Of a stretch of 64,000 nucleotides of DNA, positions 37,630 to 49,320 are shown in pieces (within the stretch, counting starts at the first letter, position 1; each line of letters starts with the position of its first letter). The notes below the pieces were generated by a model, which had not been told where the DNA came from, searched no databases, and saw nothing but the letters and a program-made list of their open reading frames with translations. Source of the DNA: Jackrogersella multiformis (lineage: Eukaryota > Ascomycota > Sordariomycetes > Xylariales > Hypoxylaceae); assembly GCA_902806575.1 (NCBI GenBank), contig CADCXD010000001.1, positions 1,736,001 through 1,800,000 on the forward strand, given 5' to 3'. Position numbers and translations under genes: made by a program.

Positions 37630-40303
37630 TGTGGACGCCTCTGTCGCTACTAGAGATATGATTTAGTGCACTTGAGCATACAGGTAGTGTCGTTATGTCC
37701 TCATAGAATCATAATCTTAAATAAGGCGTGAAGTTGTAGATATTAGGTATGTGTTACCATGTATAGGTACTGTAGATAAGCTGTGAATTGGAGTCGTCCT
37801 GACTCCTGACTCCTGACTCCTGACGCGTCCGAACGCGAATGGTAATGACTCGTAGTCACGTGCTATCAATTAAAAGCTCGGGGTACAGTTTAGGTAGCAC
37901 CTGCTCAGAGGCCCTATCGATAAACTACCTATACATATAAATTAATGATGCACTTTTAATCTTGACATTCTACTTATACACTATTTCGTAAAAAGACCAT
38001 GAATTATCACATGAACTCTTGATGTAATGTCCTAGCTGTAACGATTATTAGCCCTTATCATTAGACCATGAGAGATATTATACGAGAGGGCAGCAAGAGA
38101 GCACGCAACGATATGTGACGCTACTAATCTTGACGCGGGAGACTCGGTATTTCCCATGAATTCATAGATGTACATACCTAAGTACAATACAATACACAAG
38201 ATGATTTATGCAATTACGTACATGAACTATTACCTACCTGCCTAGAGGTACCTAGGTAGTAAACGATGCCTACCCCGCCTAATTGCTATTTTTATTTATT
38301 ATTAAAACACGTTTCAATGATTAATCGGCATAACGAAACAATGTCTGGGTAGGTATATCCGGGTGTGTCTCTCTCCTCACGCACGGCTAACACTGCTAAC
38401 TGCGGCAGTGACGAAAATTGCAATTGATCACACGATCACTTGCGCAGTTGGGTAAAGTCCCTCTTGGTCGAGACTTTAAAGATGTTTGCCCAGGCGGCCG
38501 GACACATGCTTAGCAGTTTGAAGTGTGTTTTCCTGCAGCGCCGAGGAAAAGCTTAGCAGCCCTGGAGCACCTAACATACCCGGTACCTACCTGCCTAGAT
38601 ACCTAGGTAGTATAGGTAGGTAGTAACAAGCATCTCGCAGTGGATACTAACGAAAGCGACGGGACTTATCTTAGCTATCTTGGACCAACCACCTCTCGAG
38701 AACTTTTCTTCTGACCCTAGCCTGCTTCTGCTTAGTACACTATAATATGTAGTAGGTACCCAGTATAGGTAGGTACATACGTATATACATAGTAACTTCT
38801 GCAAAGGACGGGCGGGGGTTCCTACTACGTATTTTAGCGTCCCTCTTGCAGAATCTTCCTCGGCAGGTCAGTTCGTCTTCGGTGACTGGGTGGCCAACAC
38901 CTGGGCTAACCTGGCAGCCTGGGTAAGCTACCTACACTACATAGTACCTAGGTACCTGCCATAATCCCGGTCCTACCATCTCGAACAATTTCGGGCCGCA
39001 TGGTCGCTGCTTTCAGCCCTTGTAATCCCAGGTGCCCCCCCATGTACCCACTACGCTTGACTTGCTAGATGAGGTACTTCTGACGTCCGGAAGTAATTGG
39101 CTTTCTTAGTCGCCTGCAGGGGGGGATCTGCCGAATCATCTGGCCCAGGGGGAAAACGTGCTTGAATTTTCATCTTTGATTGGTTCATCTGTCGTCGTCT
39201 CGAGATCCGAAAGATACCAAAAGTCTAACGTTCGTTTAATATTGATAGTTTCTGCGCAGCCGAAGTGCTCACCTCGTTTTTACGTCAACGTAATAAGAAA
39301 AAATCCACTCAAGATTCGAGCTTCCGTTTTGAGACTCTTCCCAATAGGAGTGTCTTTTTCAGAACTATGTATTCGTGTGCTTTGTCGCGATGATCGATTG
39401 ATCGCTCATGGCATTCGTAACAGACGAGAACTTGGCCTTCTTGGCCGTGACACTCACTGGTCTCTACACTACGGAAACATGTCTTCTCTCAGTGGTCCGT
39501 CCGCAGCCCGCGTGAGCAAAGTGCTTTCGAAAGCCTCTGACGCAACCCACGCAGCCCCATAGCCAAGAGGTTTCTTTAGACCCGCATGGTACATACTATG
39601 GTAGGGAAGTTGGTCCCTTAAACAATTTTTGTGGGGGATCGTAGCTTGCCAGTTATGTAGGAGTTAGGAGCCAAGAACCTCGATCCATCGTGCTCGGTAC
39701 TACCTAGCCTATCAACCTAGTTCTCTACTACCTGGTAGTTCTCTACCTAGCTCTCTAGTGTGGGCCGAAGTCATGGAATATCTGATGGATGGAAACATAC
39801 CCTTCGTGAAGTAGCTCGCCACAGTCAGTCTCTCCGTAAGAATTTTTCCTGCTTAGCACATTGTTCACTTATATAACTGTGGGCTCGGTCATTCTCATCC
39901 ATCCGAAAGCACAACTCTCTCATCTTTTCCATATTTGTAGCTACATCATACCCAAGTTTAAGCCATTGTCTTATACGTCTTGTGCAGGCGGTTGTGGAAG
40001 AGCTACACAACATCCGATTCGCGTGTCCATCCTTATACACCTAGGTAACCTTCTCTTCAATAAGGTCTTTGGAACAGAATAGTACACAAAGACAGCCCTA
40101 TATATCCATTGCTTTCTCCTAAAGCCAAGACGGCGCCGCTACACACCACCAACTTTATAACGATATCCTATCACAATAGCCTTTGGAGGCGACCTATCAG
40201 AATTAGCTTGTGTTGATCTCGGTTAAGAACCGACCACCATCCTCAATCTTACCTTTATTCTTTTCCATTTACCTTCTCCTTGCTATTATCCTTATATAAA
40301 GCC
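37630..40303. other. Divergent intergenic region between APN1 and the MFS transporter
   Basis: 2.67 kb between two start codons. The APN1 side carries a cluster of TGACTC, ACGCGT and CACGTG elements. The rest has TACCTAGG-type motifs (38231-38258, 38583-38625, 38930-38958). The transporter's leader is pyrimidine-rich (40245-40290). The frame at 39158-39562 has no family similarity and I do not call it. Confidence 0.65.
37800..37862 (-). promoter_or_regulatory. Candidate regulatory cluster upstream of APN1
   Basis: Three exact tandem copies of TGACTCC (37800-37820) run into ACGCGT (37823-37828), followed by a fourth TGACTC (37846-37851) and CACGTG (37857-37862), 171-233 bp upstream of the APN1 start. 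TGACTC is the core recognised by Gcn4/CPC1-type bZIP factors, ACGCGT is the MCB cell-cycle box and CACGTG is an E-box. Function is inferred from motif identity only. Confidence 0.4.
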
Positions 40304-42618
40304 ATGTCAAAGTTTCTTCGTCGCCATCACGAACATGATCCCCCGATAGGAGAGATCCCCGTTCCTCATGGTCCCGAGACTGGCGATGAGCATCAACATT
40401 ATCCCCGAAGGGATTCCACCAGCTATGCCACCGACCACGAAAGGCAGATCTTCTCGCATCTCACACATCCTGACGACTCGTACACGAGCGACGGTGTCTA
40501 CTGGGCTGATTTGCCCTTTTGGAAGCGCTTCTCCTTCGTTAGCGCCGTCGATCGGGCTGAAACCGCAGCGGAAGCCAGGGGAATCTGGGCTATGATCAAG
40601 GAAGATCCTCTCAGCCCTGTCTCTTGGTACTTCAAGAATGCTGTCCTCCCCGGTGCCGGCCTAGGATTGGAAGGCTATGTTCTCTTCTCCATTGGAAACC
40701 TAGAGCCTTTGTTCGAGGCAGTATGGCCAACCTGCTGGGAGAAAAATGCCCCCGAGTGCAGCAACAATTGGATAGCCGCGGTGACATATCTTGAAATTAT
40801 TGGTATCATGGTCGGCCAAGTGATGGTCGGAGTAAGTGTTGCTCCTTTCCCACCACGACTCTTGGAGATTGAAATACCGAGGCGTCGCTAACAACTTCAT
40901 CGTACAGATCATTGGCGATTGGATCGGCCGACGATGGGGTTTGATACAAGACGCTTTGGTCATGTTGCTTGGTCTTCTCATGCTGACCGGATCATGGGGC
41001 ATGACGCTCCAAGGTTGGGTCATCATGTATGCCTGGTCTTTGTTCATCTATGGTAGGTCATATTCGATGAACAAACTCGTCTCATGCCCGGGCTAACTCT
41101 CATGATGCTAGGTATCGGAGTCGGCGGTGAATATCCTATTACGGCTACCTCGTCGATGGAAAACGCCGTGTCAGCCGGCAGATTGTCGACTAGGGATGAT
41201 CGTCTCCACCGTGGTCGCAAAGTGACCATGGCATTTTTGATGCAAGGCTGGGGACAACTTGTCAACCAGGTTGTACTTATTGTCCTCTTGGTAATCTTCA
41301 ACCGTGGTAACGGCGATCCCCCATACTCTATGACCGCTGCCCAGTATGCTTTCCGCTTGTCTTTCGCTTTTCCAGCTATCGGTACCTTATGGCTGGCCTA
41401 CTATCGTACTTGGCGGATGAGGTCAGCCAGCAAGCAGCTGGAGAAAGCCAAGAAGAAGGCGAATGTGACAGGATACGATGTCCGATCTCTCAAGATGACC
41501 TTTGGTAACTTTGGCGGACGTCTATTCGCTACTGCTGGTGGATGGTTTTGCAATGACGTATTCTTTTATGGCAACAAGCTCTTCCAAGGTAAGAATACCC
41601 ACCAACCTGGGCTATCAAAATGTAAATGATGCTGACGCGATCATAGGACAATTCATCAAGGTCATCTCTGATAACCCGAGCTCAATTATGACGACGTGGA
41701 CATGGAACTTGGTCAACGTTGTTGTTTCGCTTGCTGGCTACTATGCGGCGTCGATGCTCATCGACAACAAAATGTATGGAAGGAAAGCTATGCAGCAGGT
41801 TAGTGATTCGCCCTCTCTTTTACACTTTTTCGTGTCAACTGACATTGAACTAGGTCGGCTTCTTGATGTGCTTCGTCATGTTTGCCATTCCCGCGTTCAA
41901 ATACAAGTACTACTCCAGCGCGGAAGGCATCCATTCTTTCCAGGCAATGTACTTCCTGTCTTCCTTCTTCAATCAGTTTGGACCCAACTCGGTCACCTTC
42001 CTCGTCGCCGGAGAGGTGTACCCCACCCAAATCCGAGCCAGCGCCCACGGGTTTTCTGCAATGATCGGAAAGGCAGGCGCTCTCCTAGCTTCAGTCCTGT
42101 ATAATTATATCGACACTCCGACCAAGTTCTATGTCGTTCCCTGGTTTGGCCTTGCCGGCATGGTTATCACGTACATCTGGCTTCCCGACACCACTGGTCT
42201 CGATCTTAAGGAACAGGAGCGCCGATGGCAATACATCCTCGAAGGCCGCGACAACGAATACCACGGCATTGCTATCCACCCAGCGCATCTTTCCCTCTGG
42301 GAGAGATGGATGGGAGCCGGGAAGAACTACCACCCTGACCTGGACACGAAGGCCAAGATTAGAGATATGCGCACCGAGTGGGAGGAGAGAGAAGCTGCCA
42401 GAGCTGCCAGCGATGCAGAGTCGGCGACTCCTTTTGAGGAAGACGAAGACTACACTAACGATATCCACGACTACTTCAGAGGCAATGGCAGCAACAGCGT
42501 CAATTCACTAAAGGACGAGAAGTCAAAAGGTGTAGACAGATCGAACGATACGACAAGTGATAAGACACTCGACGAGCCAACGCTAAACGGAACTAAAGAG
42601 TCCACAACAGTGAGCTAA
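40304..42618 (+). CDS. MFS transporter, phosphate:H+ symporter-like (Pho84/Git1 group)
   Basis: Plasma-membrane proton symporter with about 12 membrane segments. Exons 40304-40831, 40908-41052, 41112-41588, 41647-41798 and 41854-42618; four introns (76, 59, 58, 55 nt) join in frame to give 688 residues. The ATG at 40304 (MSKFLRRHH) is the first in frame; the frame stays open upstream only through non-ATG codons. The MFS loop motif GDWIGRRWG spans 179-187, and GIGVGGEYPITATSSMEN (225 onward) is the PHS-type signature after TM4. A loop with TCWEKNAPECSNNW lies between the first two membrane segments. The N-terminus (~100 residues) and an acidic C-terminal tail (~110) are cytosolic. The family transports inorganic phosphate, glycerophosphoinositol or related organophosphates; sequence alone does not decide the substrate. 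Confidence 0.92.
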
Positions 42619-43466
42619 GAGAGTTCATCATATTGCTTGTTGCTTTAAATTGGTGAGAGAGGACTTGTAAATAGAATGCGTGGTGGCATTCTTTTCGGGC
42701 TCATACTTATAGGGGATTATCTCATAGGGGATTATGAGAGGGATTATGAGATGACGGGTCCCCAATGGGACCGGCACATGATTCTTAGAATCATTGACCT
42801 ACCTCGGTATTTGATGGGTAGCATGGCGTTACGGATGAGAGAATTAAACTGTAACAAAAAAACACAGTCGAACTGATTTGGTATATATGTACAGTTCATT
42901 GCATAGTATATATATCTATATAGGTTAATTGCATACCTACTAAGAATTAATACCTACCTACACTAGGTAGTAAGAATTATCAAATGTCAAGTGACAGCGC
43001 GTAAATAGGGTGCTTAACGGTCGCGTATAAAAAGTGGACATCATTATGAATACTAAACCCGACCGAGGGGCAAATATTCCTTTTAATACATTTATCAATT
43101 AAAAGATACAAAGATAAATCCACATTGATGACGAGACTTGCGGAAAGTTGGCAAGAGCGTTTTCTTTTTAGAGCCATGGCGAACGGCTGCTGCTATAAGT
43201 AAACGGCGAATATCTACCTAGTTAGCAGAAGGTGCATACTGCTCGACTGCCATTTTTACAACCTTATATTCAAGATCAAACTGCCATATAATTACCGTCA
43301 ATTCACTGTTACTCGAGGTTACAACTTTTATTTATACATAACGCTGAGTAAGTCCTTAGGTACTCAACCTAGGTAGTCGGCATTGACGCCGTTCTATGTT
43401 TGCTCTTAGAACGCATTTCTTAGCGGATATGTTCAATACGAACCCTACATAAAAATCATTCTCACG
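42619..43466. other. Spacer between the transporter and PSO2
   Basis: 848 bp. It contains a short direct repeat of AGGGGATTATCTCAT/GAGAGGGATTATGAG (42711-42752), AT-rich DNA and one CCTAGG motif near 43365. No gene seen. Confidence 0.7.
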
Positions 43467-46112
43467 ATGCCCGCTCCGACAACAGCCAAGCCGATGACTC
43501 CTCGAAGGCAGTCCAAACTGAACTTCGGCGCCAATAGCAAAGGCGCGAATGGAAAGACACCGGTCGGGAAGAAGAAGCCACCTCCAAACGGGAATATACT
43601 TAACTTCTTCCAGAAGGTCGAAGTAGAAGAGCAGTTATTCTGTGCTGGTCCTGTGAACACAACCGCTCCCGAGCCGCGCGATGCCGTACCGTCTCCGCCA
43701 AAAGATAATGAAGATGTTGCTGAAGATGTTGCCAACGAGACAAGATTTCCCAAGAGGAGGAAGCTAAACTATGGAGGGGACGAGATATTACGCCATAGTC
43801 TAGAGAGCGCACGTAGTGATGAGCCCGAGCAGACAAGGCCATCAGCGCCATCAGCGCCAGAGCAGACGCAGGCAAAGCGAACGAGAAAGAAGGTACCATT
43901 TTTGATCGACTCCGATAGCGAAGACGACGAAATGCCATCCTCGCCATTGAGAGACACTGCAGAGATAGAAACAGCCACTGTAGCATTACAGCCCGAAAAT
44001 ATAATAGAGGAATTAGAAACGGTGCCCGTACCCAAGTTACCGATCGACGAGAGTTGCCCAGAAGTGCCCGACGTTCCGCCGCTCAAGCAGGACGAGTCTA
44101 CATATGATGAGTTCAAAGACCTCGAGGACATGGAAGGGCTATTCGATGATGCCGACGAGTTTGACGACGGCGAAGAATATCGGGAAAGACGCTATATGGA
44201 AGAACAGGCCAGGCTCGAAGCCGAAGAAGCAGGGAACTATACTTCAGATGGAATCGTTGATGATTCAAAGGTGGTTAAAGAAAGCATCGAAGGGATCGTA
44301 GAAAGCTGCCCGCTATGCAATGCCAGTCTAGCTGGTATCACTCCGGATCAAACAATGATTCACGTTAACGCTTGTCTAGATGGCAATCTGATACCCCCTT
44401 TAAAGCCCGAACCTGAAGAATCATCGCTTTCAAATACAGTCCAAGCGCCAGATATCAGCAAGCGGTTTATAAAAGCTGCCATACCACGGCCCGGCCAGGC
44501 TAACCCTATCAGTCTGGAAAATACGGCAAACCAGCATACCTCAGCTTTCAGCAAGTTGATGTCAGGGCACGCCGAAGATGCGGCCTGGGCTTCAGCGGCG
44601 GCTGCTGAGAATGCGTCGCGCGGAAAACCTGCGTACAAGCGGACGTGTCCCTTTTACAAGATCATGCCAGGGTTGTCTATATGTGTCGATGCCTTTCGGT
44701 ACGGCGCTGTAAAAGGCTGCAACGCATACTTCCTCAGTCATTTTCATAGTGACCACTATATTGGGCTGACGGTCAATTGGTCCCACGGGCCGATCTACTG
44801 CAGCAAGGTGACAGGGAGCCTCGTGAAAAATCAACTTCGAACAGCGGCCAAATGGGTCAAGGAGCTCGAGTTTGAGGAGACGGTTGAGGTTCCTGGAACG
44901 GAAGGGGTGACGGTCACCATGCTGCCAGCCAACCATTGTCCAGGTAGTTCGTTGTTCCTCTTCGAGAAGGCCATCGGGAAGGGACCCAGCAACAAAAAGC
45001 AGCGGATTCTGCACTGCGGTGATTTTCGAGCCTGCCCGGCTCACGTCACCCATTCGCTACTAAAACCCGAGACAGTCGACGCCGTCTCAGGTAAAGTAAA
45101 GCAACAAAAGATCGACGTCTGCTACTTGGATACGACATATCTCAACCCTCGCTACTCCTTTCCTCCACAGGACGATGTGTCTTCGGCCTGTGCCGAATTC
45201 TGCAAGTCGATATCTGGAGACTCGGGTCCCGCGGACGAAGCTCTGAACGGGTTATCGCAAGAGAAGGGTACGGTCAGCAAGTTCTTCCAAAAGATAGGAG
45301 ATAGTTCGTCCTCCGCTACCGGGGACGCCGAGAGTAAGGCGCAGAAATCCCGTCTCCTCGTCGTCTGCGGCACGTACTCTATCGGCAAGGAGCGCATATG
45401 CAAGGCCATCGCGCAGGCGCTCGGGACCAAGATCTTCGCGTCACCGTCCAAGATCAAGATCTGCCATCAGCTAGGCGACCCGGAGCTCGCGGCGCTCATG
45501 ACGTCCAACCCGCTCGAGGCCCAGGTGCACATGCAGATGCTGATGGAGATCCGGGCGGAGACGCTGCAGGCCTACCTCGACGGGTACAAACCGCACTTCT
45601 CGCGGATCGTGGGGTTCCGGCCCAGCGGGTGGAACTACAGGAGCAGCGGCGGCGGCGCGAAGAACGCGGCGGCCAGCACGTCGCCGGCCGGGGTGCCCAC
45701 GACGGCCATCCTGCACGGGCCAGCGTGGCGCCCGCGGTTCTCGCGCGCGGACCTCGCGGCCCAGCGCGGCAGCACCCGCGACGCCATGTGCTTCGGCGTG
45801 CCCTACTCCGAGCACAGCAGCTTCCGCGAGCTGGCCCTGTTCCTCACGGCCCTGCGCATCGAGAAGGTGGTGCCCACCGTCAACGTCGGCAGTGAGCCCG
45901 CCCGCCGCCGCATGAAGGCCTGGACCGACCGCTGGATCGCCGAGCGCAGGAGGGGCGGCGTCGTTAGCGTGCTGGTCGAGGAGCGGGATAGGGGGGATGA
46001 TGGGAAGGAGGAGGAGGGTGGAGAGAAGGAAAATCAGAAAGGCAGGAATAGCAAGGGGCAACCGGTGTTGTGGGAGGGCAAGGATGGGAAGGGCGGAGGC
46101 GTTTGGTGGTAG
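43467..46112 (+). CDS. PSO2: DNA crosslink-repair nuclease PSO2/SNM1
   Basis: 5' exonuclease of the metallo-beta-lactamase/beta-CASP group that trims DNA past interstrand crosslinks. One exon, 881 residues. An N-terminal NGNILNFF (41-48) resembles a PCNA-binding box with N in place of the usual Q. A UBZ4-type zinc finger has C281, C284, H299 and C303, which in related proteins binds ubiquitin. The MBL core has HFHSDH (H425, H427, D429, H430), NHCPGSS and LHCGDFR. The C-terminal DRMBL part shows LVVCGTYSIGKERI, GVPYSEHSSF and VPTVNVGS. The last ~45 residues are a Lys/Glu/Gly-rich tail. Codon use shifts sharply to G/C-ending codons from about 45400. It lies 848 bp behind the transporter and converges on LSM2. 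Confidence 0.96.
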   Translation: MPAPTTAKPMTPRRQSKLNFGANSKGANGKTPVGKKKPPPNGNILNFFQKVEVEEQLFCAGPVNTTAPEPRDAVPSPPKDNEDVAEDVANETRFPKRRKLNYGGDEILRHSLESARSDEPEQTRPSAPSAPEQTQAKRTRKKVPFLIDSDSEDDEMPSSPLRDTAEIETATVALQPENIIEELETVPVPKLPIDESCPEVPDVPPLKQDESTYDEFKDLEDMEGLFDDADEFDDGEEYRERRYMEEQARLEAEEAGNYTSDGIVDDSKVVKESIEGIVESCPLCNASLAGITPDQTMIHVNACLDGNLIPPLKPEPEESSLSNTVQAPDISKRFIKAAIPRPGQANPISLENTANQHTSAFSKLMSGHAEDAAWASAAAAENASRGKPAYKRTCPFYKIMPGLSICVDAFRYGAVKGCNAYFLSHFHSDHYIGLTVNWSHGPIYCSKVTGSLVKNQLRTAAKWVKELEFEETVEVPGTEGVTVTMLPANHCPGSSLFLFEKAIGKGPSNKKQRILHCGDFRACPAHVTHSLLKPETVDAVSGKVKQQKIDVCYLDTTYLNPRYSFPPQDDVSSACAEFCKSISGDSGPADEALNGLSQEKGTVSKFFQKIGDSSSSATGDAESKAQKSRLLVVCGTYSIGKERICKAIAQALGTKIFASPSKIKICHQLGDPELAALMTSNPLEAQVHMQMLMEIRAETLQAYLDGYKPHFSRIVGFRPSGWNYRSSGGGAKNAAASTSPAGVPTTAILHGPAWRPRFSRADLAAQRGSTRDAMCFGVPYSEHSSFRELALFLTALRIEKVVPTVNVGSEPARRRMKAWTDRWIAERRRGGVVSVLVEERDRGDDGKEEEGGEKENQKGRNSKGQPVLWEGKDGKGGGVWW

Positions 46113-46912
46113 GTACAGCGGTAGGACGGGTATAGGATATAGGATATAGGATACATCTACGAGATAATCATGTTGAATTACCTCATAAGCACTTTGTCGT
46201 CGCCTGGTGGTCGAGTAGGTATGTGTTTGGATGTCATACCACGCTCTGGCTAAATACCCACTAAGTACCTAGGTAGGTAGGTAGGTAAGAAGTGTGATTA
46301 TTGATATATATTCAAGAAGCGCGTTATGGCTTCATGTAGGTATCGTGTTGAACTGGAGCAGTTAGAGTTAACCAAGAGTGAGATTCAGCATGGTTTGGCA
46401 TGATGAGTGAAATAGCGAGTCCCCTTTCTACCACTTACAAGTCTCTGTGTGTTGTTAACTTGCGTCCTAGGATATAAATTAGTTGCCTCTAGTTGAGGGG
46501 CCGTATCTATATCTACGCCTCCTTCGTGTAAGTAAGGGGAGGCTAATACATCCACCCATCCATCCATCCTATGTTTCATCATCACGCTTAAGGTCAGGAT
46601 TCACGATAATAGTATAAGACTAGTGTACCAACACCAACTTAGTATTATTGATCAGTATTAGAGTGCGTTGCGTTGAACACCTAACTACCTAGTGTGGGTT
46701 ATCATCCACGGTACCGCAATGAATGACAGCCGAAGGTTTGCTTCGTTCCTCTTCTTCGCGCTGGAAGCATCGCAGGCATTTCGTCTCTTTCCATGCCGCG
46801 CCTCCGGCCTTGCGGGTCGATGTATTGATGGATGGCTCTGGTGGTATGCCTTATGATAACACTGGCTGGTGGTCGACCCCACTCCATTATGTGTCCCCTG
46901 TGCGTCGTTTAC
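46113..46912. other. Convergent spacer between PSO2 and LSM2
   Basis: 800 bp with both 3' UTRs, a heptamer tandem repeat (TATAGGA, 46131-46153), a TACCTAGGTAGG block at 46265-46288 and CATC repeats (46550-46568). Frames at 46685-46887 on both strands show no similarity. Confidence 0.7.
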
Positions 46913-48097
46913 TTATTTCCCCTTGCCTGCCTGTTGTGCGGCTTCTGTTGCGGCTGTTAGTTTTTGGTCTTGTCGCTTGTCTGTATATGAAAGATTTGCA
47001 GGTCTTTCTTGGATGGCATAGAGGTGAACCCGGAGGAGAGGGGAAAGGAAGTACAGCTACGAACCTCTTCTCGTGGCATCCTCTAGCAGCGGGACGTCTA
47101 CTGCGTTGGCGGGGAGATGGACATATCTCACGACCGAACCTCGGATGAAGACATTCTTGACGGAGCTCTAGACGGAGTATTGCGTTAGTAGTGTTTAAAC
47201 TCGCTGGGTTGTTGCCGGATCTTAACTGCTGGGATTTGGGGTAAGGATGGAGATGAGGACAGGGATGGCGGGATAGGAAATAGAGAGGAGGTTCTGTCAG
47301 TATGTCGACAGATCCCAAGAATAGATTGGTGTAGACAAGACTAGGATAGATATAGGAAGCGAAGGAGGTGAGGGAGGTGAAAATGAACAAAGATGAGATA
47401 GCAGTGGTAAACGACACCCCATAGACTGAGATACCATCGAGACAGAGCCAACCTCCAACATGCGACTTACCAGGTGCGGGTACTTGATCTCTTCGACAAC
47501 ATGGATGTCGTCAAGTTTGATGTTGAGGTACTGGTCGACGCTCTTGAGCGTGCCACGGATCTGGATGTCGTTCTTGAGCTCGACCGTTACCTCGTGGTCG
47601 ATGAGCGTCTTGAAGAAACTATTTCCCCCAACGTTAGCGATAATGCTTCCCTTCATTTCCTATCTTGCTCTTCTTCTTCCTTCCCGCATGTTCCTCTCTC
47701 CTCTTAGTCCCCAAGCTTGATAAGCCATTCCTCCGTGGAACCAAAGCTCCCGAGAATGGCGATATAAAAGCAGACAAGAGGAGGGAGGCTGCTTTCGCAT
47801 AAAGCCCCATGTCCTGTGATCCACGTGACAGAGAATAAACAGTCGTGCTCATTCATGCTAAGGACCGAAGAAACAGCACATGTCTGCATCCTCCTCCTCC
47901 TCCTCATCCCCGACGTAACTGCAATCTTCTAACGTAAATGAGCCGAGTCATTTCTTGAAATTTCGTCGTTCAGCGCCATCCCGATATCATGACCACCATA
48001 GCAAGAACGAAATATTCATCAAAGGGCGTTGTTCTCGGAGCGAAGAGGCGTAAGGGAAAAAATGAGGCGATTCATGAACGTACCTGAAGAATAACAT
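46913..48097 (-). CDS. LSM2: U6 snRNA-associated Sm-like protein LSm2
   Basis: Subunit of the LSm2-8 ring on the U6 snRNA 3' end (nucleus) and of LSm1-7 in mRNA decay (cytosol). It must be assembled from four small exons: 48097-48084 (14 nt, ATG TTA TTC TTC AG), 47618-47471, 47167-47065 and 46944-46913 (32 nt); introns are 465, 303 and 120 nt. The joined protein has 98 residues and begins MLFFSFFKTLIDHEVTVELK, as in other LSm2 proteins. The Sm1 motif includes SVDQYLNIKL and Sm2 includes VFIRGSVVRYVHLP. The tail is RREAAQQAGKGK. The long introns are unusual for this window. The 14-nt first exon would be missed by simple gene prediction, giving a false start at 47656. Confidence 0.93.
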
Positions 48098-49320
48098 GTT
48101 GCGGGCTTGGTTAATTCCTTAAGGATTGAACGGAGGCCTGGCATTCCAGATTTTACACTTTAGTTGAATGCAACAATGATGCCCGATTCGCTGGATGTCA
48201 CAGTCGAAAGATGTAAAGATGTATAAATAAAAATGGGTCTGGATCTACACTACATACTTAATACCTACCTAGGGTCGTGCACCTAAGGTAAAAGGAGTCA
48301 CGTGATAAAGCACTAAAGAGTGGATCCCCTCGTCAAATGTACCTTCTTACGTAGGTAGTAAGGCTACCTACCTAGGTAGGTACCTATGAAGTACGGGTGA
48401 AATAAGCATAAACTTAGTCACCAATTGCAAGCAGAGAACTCTGAAGCTTAAACGCCATGGGGAAGAAAATAAAATCTTATTTGCACATAATTTGTAGGTA
48501 GCATGTAGCGCACGCGAACATGCGGAAGCTCAAGTTGTACTTCGTAATTCCTATGTCTCTGTTCCCTGTCATCCGGTGACGGATTACCTTTGGAAATCTA
48601 TGTCCATCCCGATCTCCCAACGTGGGGGTCGGGTTTCCGACGAGACCCTTTTTTTTTTCCAATCTTGGCAGGGCAATTCATCATTGCTTTCTGTTTCTTT
48701 TTCTTTTCCCCTCTTCATGGTCTCTTAAAGTCAACGCCACCCCTTCGCCTAAACGCATCTTTGGTAGCCTGACCACTTGTGTGCGTGCCCGAGCAAGAAT
48801 ACATCTGCCCCCCAAAGTAGTTGACACGAACTAAATAAATCGAAGAAAGACGAAAAAGGCAACGGCAACCAGATCAGGCGAATAAAGGGGGGGTATCCAT
48901 CCATCCATCCATCCGTTCATCTCGTTTCATTCCATGCAATCTTCCTTCCGTCAGACTTCCCTAGACCGTGTCCCCTCCCACCGAACGTGCCAAGTATGCA
49001 ATCGCATTAAAAAAATAGAAAATAGGGAAAGAGAAGGTATCGCGTGGGCGATGGAGAAACGGTTTAGGAAAATCGAAAGCGAGTGTCCTGACGCCCCTGA
49101 CATCCCACTGGCCACTGGCGGACTCCCGGGACCTTCGCGCTATCTGGCTACTGAAAAGCACTTCAACGCACCATCCCTCCAAAAATAAAACTTGACTCCC
49201 TACTATGCTCCCCATCGACCGAGACCGGATACGGAAAGGATTAAGTAGTAAGAATCGAGTATGTCGTAACATCGTAACGGCTCACAAAGCAAAGTGGTGT
49301 GGTATAGTTCGTAGCCTTCC
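48098..49320. other. Intergenic region between LSM2 start and hapB stop
   Basis: 1.2 kb containing the LSM2 promoter and hapB 3' UTR. It holds TACCTAGGTA-type motifs (48263-48275, 48363-48388), a CACGTG (48300-48305), and a CCAT tandem repeat (48895-48914). No supported gene. Confidence 0.65.

Noticed and set aside
39158..39562. 134-residue + frame upstream of the transporter
   Set aside because: No ATG at its listed start, no domain, and a composition like intergenic DNA.
45398..46061. Overlapping frames opposite and alongside the PSO2 3' part
   Set aside because: GC-rich shadows; the PSO2 frame is conserved.
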